Origin: Nitrospinota bacterium
Lineage (GTDB): Bacteria; Nitrospinota_A; UBA7883
Assembly: GCA_029880775.1 (NCBI GenBank)
Contig: JAOUNV010000057.1
Location: 1-8,212 of the forward strand
DNA length: 8,212 bases
Direction of reading: 5' to 3'
The notes beneath the pieces are model-generated. The model had not been told where the DNA came from, made no database searches, and saw nothing but the letters and a program-made list of their open reading frames with translations. The position numbers and the translations under genes were made by a program. Shown in pieces: positions 6,832 to 8,212 of this stretch (position 1 is the first letter of the stretch; the number at the start of each line of letters is the position of its first letter).

Positions 6832-7812
6832 TTACGCGCCGTTAATTATATTCTCTAGCACTGCAAAATCACCGGTTCGGTTGAACCGCTCCAGCTCCCG
6901 TGTCATCGCCTCCTCTCCTTTCCTGACAAAAGAGCCCCCTTCGCAGGCCAGCCCTTCGTCAGACAACCCAAGGTATATGGACACACCCTTGCCTTTGGCG
7001 TGGAAGGCGGCGCGGGCCAGGTCCCGAAGTCTGGGCGGGGAGAATTCTCCCTTGTCGAAGCTGCGCTCCAGGGCTGTGCCACGGGCAACGTATGTGGGGT
7101 TCAAATGCATATTGATGGGAAGGCCCATCGAGGCGCCGACGACGCCCAGGTAATCGATGGCTGCATGGATATCGCCCACCGCTTCCTCGTCGGTAAGGCC
7201 GGGTGTGGGTTTCAGCATGAAGTAGCATTTGAGGGCGAACCTATGCTCCGCCAGAAGGGCCGCCGTTTTCTCGAACACTTTCAGGCTTAGCCCTTTCTTG
7301 AACATGTCGTTGCGAATACGTTCGTCGAATGCCTCGAATCCAATGGCAATCTCCAGGTTAGTGTGACAGGCGCCTTCTTTCAGTGCGCGGGCTAAAAATT
7401 CCAACTCCGGAATGTCCACATACTCCGGCCTGGTCTCCAGCGAGAGGACGGAAAGATTCGGCAAGGACTGGTTCAGCCGGGCCACCAGGTACATAAGGGC
7501 GGTGGAGGAGAAGGTGGCCTCGTCCAGCACAGAGCCGTTGTTGCTTACGATCACCTTGCGCAGCTCTGCGCGGCTGGCCGCCACCTCCGGCATGGAGATT
7601 ATATGATCCACCTGGGCCATCAGCGATTCGAAGTCGACATGGCGTTCCGACATCAGCGACGGTAGGTTGCACCCAATGCAGCGGGACCATCGGCACGCCT
7701 GGGAGTAAAAGACGATGAAAAGCGCCTTGCCTTCCTGCGTATCCTGGAACCATACGTCCGCCGGTTTGTTATGGTCGTGCCCCTCGTCGAAGGAGTAATT
7801 CTTGTCGTCCAT
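6832..7812 (-). CDS. Radical SAM protein, Elp3/RaSEA-like, 326 aa
   Basis: Radical SAM enzymes bind a [4Fe-4S] cluster through three cysteines and cleave S-adenosylmethionine to a radical. Here the cluster cysteines are C40, C45 and C48 in ACRWSRCIGCNLPS, spacing CX4CX2C instead of the usual CX3CX2C. Core landmarks follow: VSNNGSVLD (89-97) in place of the GGEP-type strand, LSLETRPEYV (123-132) as in Elp3-like proteins, IGFEAFDERIRNDMFKKG (157-174), KPTPGLTDEE (201-210) and LNPTYVARGT (237-246). These resemble Elp3 and the TIGR01210 archaeosine RaSEA family; the RaSEA assignment is tentative and no partner gene is nearby. I prefer ATG 7812 because AAGGA lies 7 bases before it; ATG 7839 lacks a ribosome site and would add nine residues. 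The substrate is unknown. It is convergent with the phage operon, so probably a chromosomal or moron gene. Confidence 0.85.
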   Translation of the reverse strand: MDDKNYSFDEGHDHNKPADVWFQDTQEGKALFIVFYSQACRWSRCIGCNLPSLMSERHVDFESLMAQVDHIISMPEVAASRAELRKVIVSNNGSVLDEATFSSTALMYLVARLNQSLPNLSVLSLETRPEYVDIPELEFLARALKEGACHTNLEIAIGFEAFDERIRNDMFKKGLSLKVFEKTAALLAEHRFALKCYFMLKPTPGLTDEEAVGDIHAAIDYLGVVGASMGLPINMHLNPTYVARGTALERSFDKGEFSPPRLRDLARAAFHAKGKGVSIYLGLSDEGLACEGGSFVRKGEEAMTRELERFNRTGDFAVLENIINGA

Positions 7813-7819
7813 ACGATTA

Positions 7820-7824
7820 TCCTT
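7820..7824 (-). promoter_or_regulatory. Ribosome binding site for the radical SAM gene
   Basis: On the - strand AAGGA (TCCTT on the + strand) sits 7 bases before ATG 7812. No similar site precedes the alternative ATG at 7839, so this decides the start. Confidence 0.6.
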
Positions 7825-7963
7825 GATGTCTAGGCACATTCTTGAAAATAAAAATCAATCCCATGTTACCACCATAACTACGGCGGCAAAAAAGCTATGG
7901 AGATTTACTTGCAATGAGTATTATTATTCTTTACAAACACTGAAGTATATTCACACAACAATC

Positions 7964-7971
7964 AAGGAGGG
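7964..7971 (+). promoter_or_regulatory. Strong ribosome binding site of the secreted-protein gene
   Basis: AAGGAGGG lies 4 bases before ATG 7976. Its near-perfect match argues that translation really starts here and not at the in-frame ATG at 7802, which would read through the radical SAM leader. Confidence 0.8.
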
Positions 7972-7975
7972 TCAA

Positions 7976-8128
7976 ATGAAAAGAATCATTCTCATTTTTG
8001 CGTTATTTGTTATTGCCAGCGCTTCACTTGCAATAGCGCAAAATCCGAATCCCTATCCAGTTCCGGTGGACAATGAATTATTTGTAAAGGACTCTAGATG
8101 TCCCAATGGAAAACAGAATGCACTGTAA
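7976..8128 (+). CDS. Secreted small protein leader, apparently frameshifted, 50 aa
   Basis: Residues 1-22 are a classic signal peptide: a Lys-Arg N-terminus, a hydrophobic core (IILIFALFVIASASLA) and an AIAQ cleavage region, so the mature protein is exported to the periplasm or beyond. The mature part (NPNPYPVPVDNELFVKDSRC, then PNGKQ) is Pro/Asn-rich and has one Cys. The frame stops at TAA 8126-8128. Both this frame and the one lying one base earlier are open over 8098-8125, and the other frame continues to the window edge with protein-like content (see the next feature). The simplest reading is a one-base loss in what was a longer secreted protein. Codon use and A+T content differ from the tail genes. 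No family is assigned to the leader alone. Confidence 0.7.
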   Translation: MKRIILIFALFVIASASLAIAQNPNPYPVPVDNELFVKDSRCPNGKQNAL

Positions 8129-8212
8129 CCTGCCCACCCCGGTATATAATTGTTGGAGGTGGCTGTCGTCTGGATGGAAGTGTCATCTATCAATCGTATC
8201 CTTACACCAGCG
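8098..8212 (+). pseudogene. Continuation of the secreted protein in a shifted frame (cut by window edge)
   Basis: Starting in the frame one base earlier than the leader, 38 codons run open to the window end. They read WKTECTVTCPPRYIIVGGGC, then RLDGSVIYQSYPYTS. The pattern Cys-x3-Cys-Pro-x2-Tyr-x3-Gly-Gly-Gly-Cys followed by a Ser-Tyr-Pro ending is like the 'CPAGYxVxGGGC...SYP' modules I recall in exported or surface bacterial proteins. There is no separate signal peptide or good ribosome site for this frame, and TAG at 8095-8097 blocks it upstream, which supports a frameshift of the leader gene at about 8098-8125. A sequencing error, a true pseudogene or a separate gene starting at ATG 8098 all remain possible. 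Confidence 0.5.

Larger units (their letters stand above)
7813..7975. promoter_or_regulatory. Divergent intergenic region, probable promoters
   Basis: This 163-base A+T-rich stretch separates two divergent genes, so both promoters should lie here. On the + strand TATATT at 7946-7951 (5 of 6 to the -10 consensus) precedes the secreted-protein gene but lacks a good -35. TTGCAA at 7909-7914 with TACAAA at 7932-7937 is a 17-base spaced alternative with 4 of 6 matches in each box. I see no convincing pair for the - strand and no clear operator palindrome. Confidence 0.35.

Noticed and set aside
6824..6832. Bidirectional terminator between the convergent genes
   Set aside because: Only 7 bases separate the stops and I found no convincing stem-loop with a T run around them.
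8098..8128. Programmed -1 frameshift at TGGAAAACAG
   Set aside because: The site does not fit a canonical X XXY YYZ slippery heptamer in the zero frame and no clear downstream structure is visible, so a plain one-base loss or error is simpler.

Overview
The window holds the 3' part of a phage-type tail module on the + strand (1-6824), followed by a chromosomal-looking segment: a convergent radical SAM gene (- strand, 6832-7812) and the start of a small secreted cysteine-rich protein (+ strand, 7976 to the right edge). The tail module is GC-rich and tightly packed, and most genes overlap or nearly touch. The last 400 bases are clearly richer in A+T. The organism is a Gram-negative-like bacterium of moderately high GC; a Deltaproteobacteria, Nitrospirae or Nitrospinae-type genome would fit, but nothing here fixes the taxon. 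Whether the tail genes belong to a prophage, a tailocin or another domesticated tail cannot be decided, because no integrase, capsid, portal, terminase, tape measure or lysis gene is visible.

Region 1-2515: the C-terminal end of an upstream phage protein, then a 122-124 aa tail-associated protein, a 332 aa structural protein with a recognisable phage C-terminal module, and a 303 aa protein of unknown family. Region 2515-5629: two adjacent genes carrying LamG/concanavalin A-like modules. The first is a stand-alone 281 aa LamG protein. The second is a 748 aa polypeptide with an N-terminal LamG domain, twelve tandem units that nearly all begin with Glu-His, and a C-terminal domain resembling siphophage tail hub or tip proteins. 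It is most simply read as a receptor-binding (adhesin) head joined by a repetitive stalk to the tail tip. Region 5637-6824: four small, translationally coupled genes typical of the end of a tail operon.

Region 6832-8212: a radical SAM protein with a CX4CX2C cluster motif and an Elp3-like core, possibly related to archaeosine-type RaSEA enzymes. A divergent promoter region follows, then a lipoprotein- or export-type leader gene that appears frameshifted: its reading frame stops at 8128 while another frame continues with a cysteine-rich CPxxYxxxGGGC pattern to the window edge.

The best candidates for something new are the Glu-His repeat stalk inside the tail protein, a poly-C tract in the upstream LamG gene, the unusual radical SAM protein and the split secreted protein. 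I see no complete new defence or mobile system in this window.
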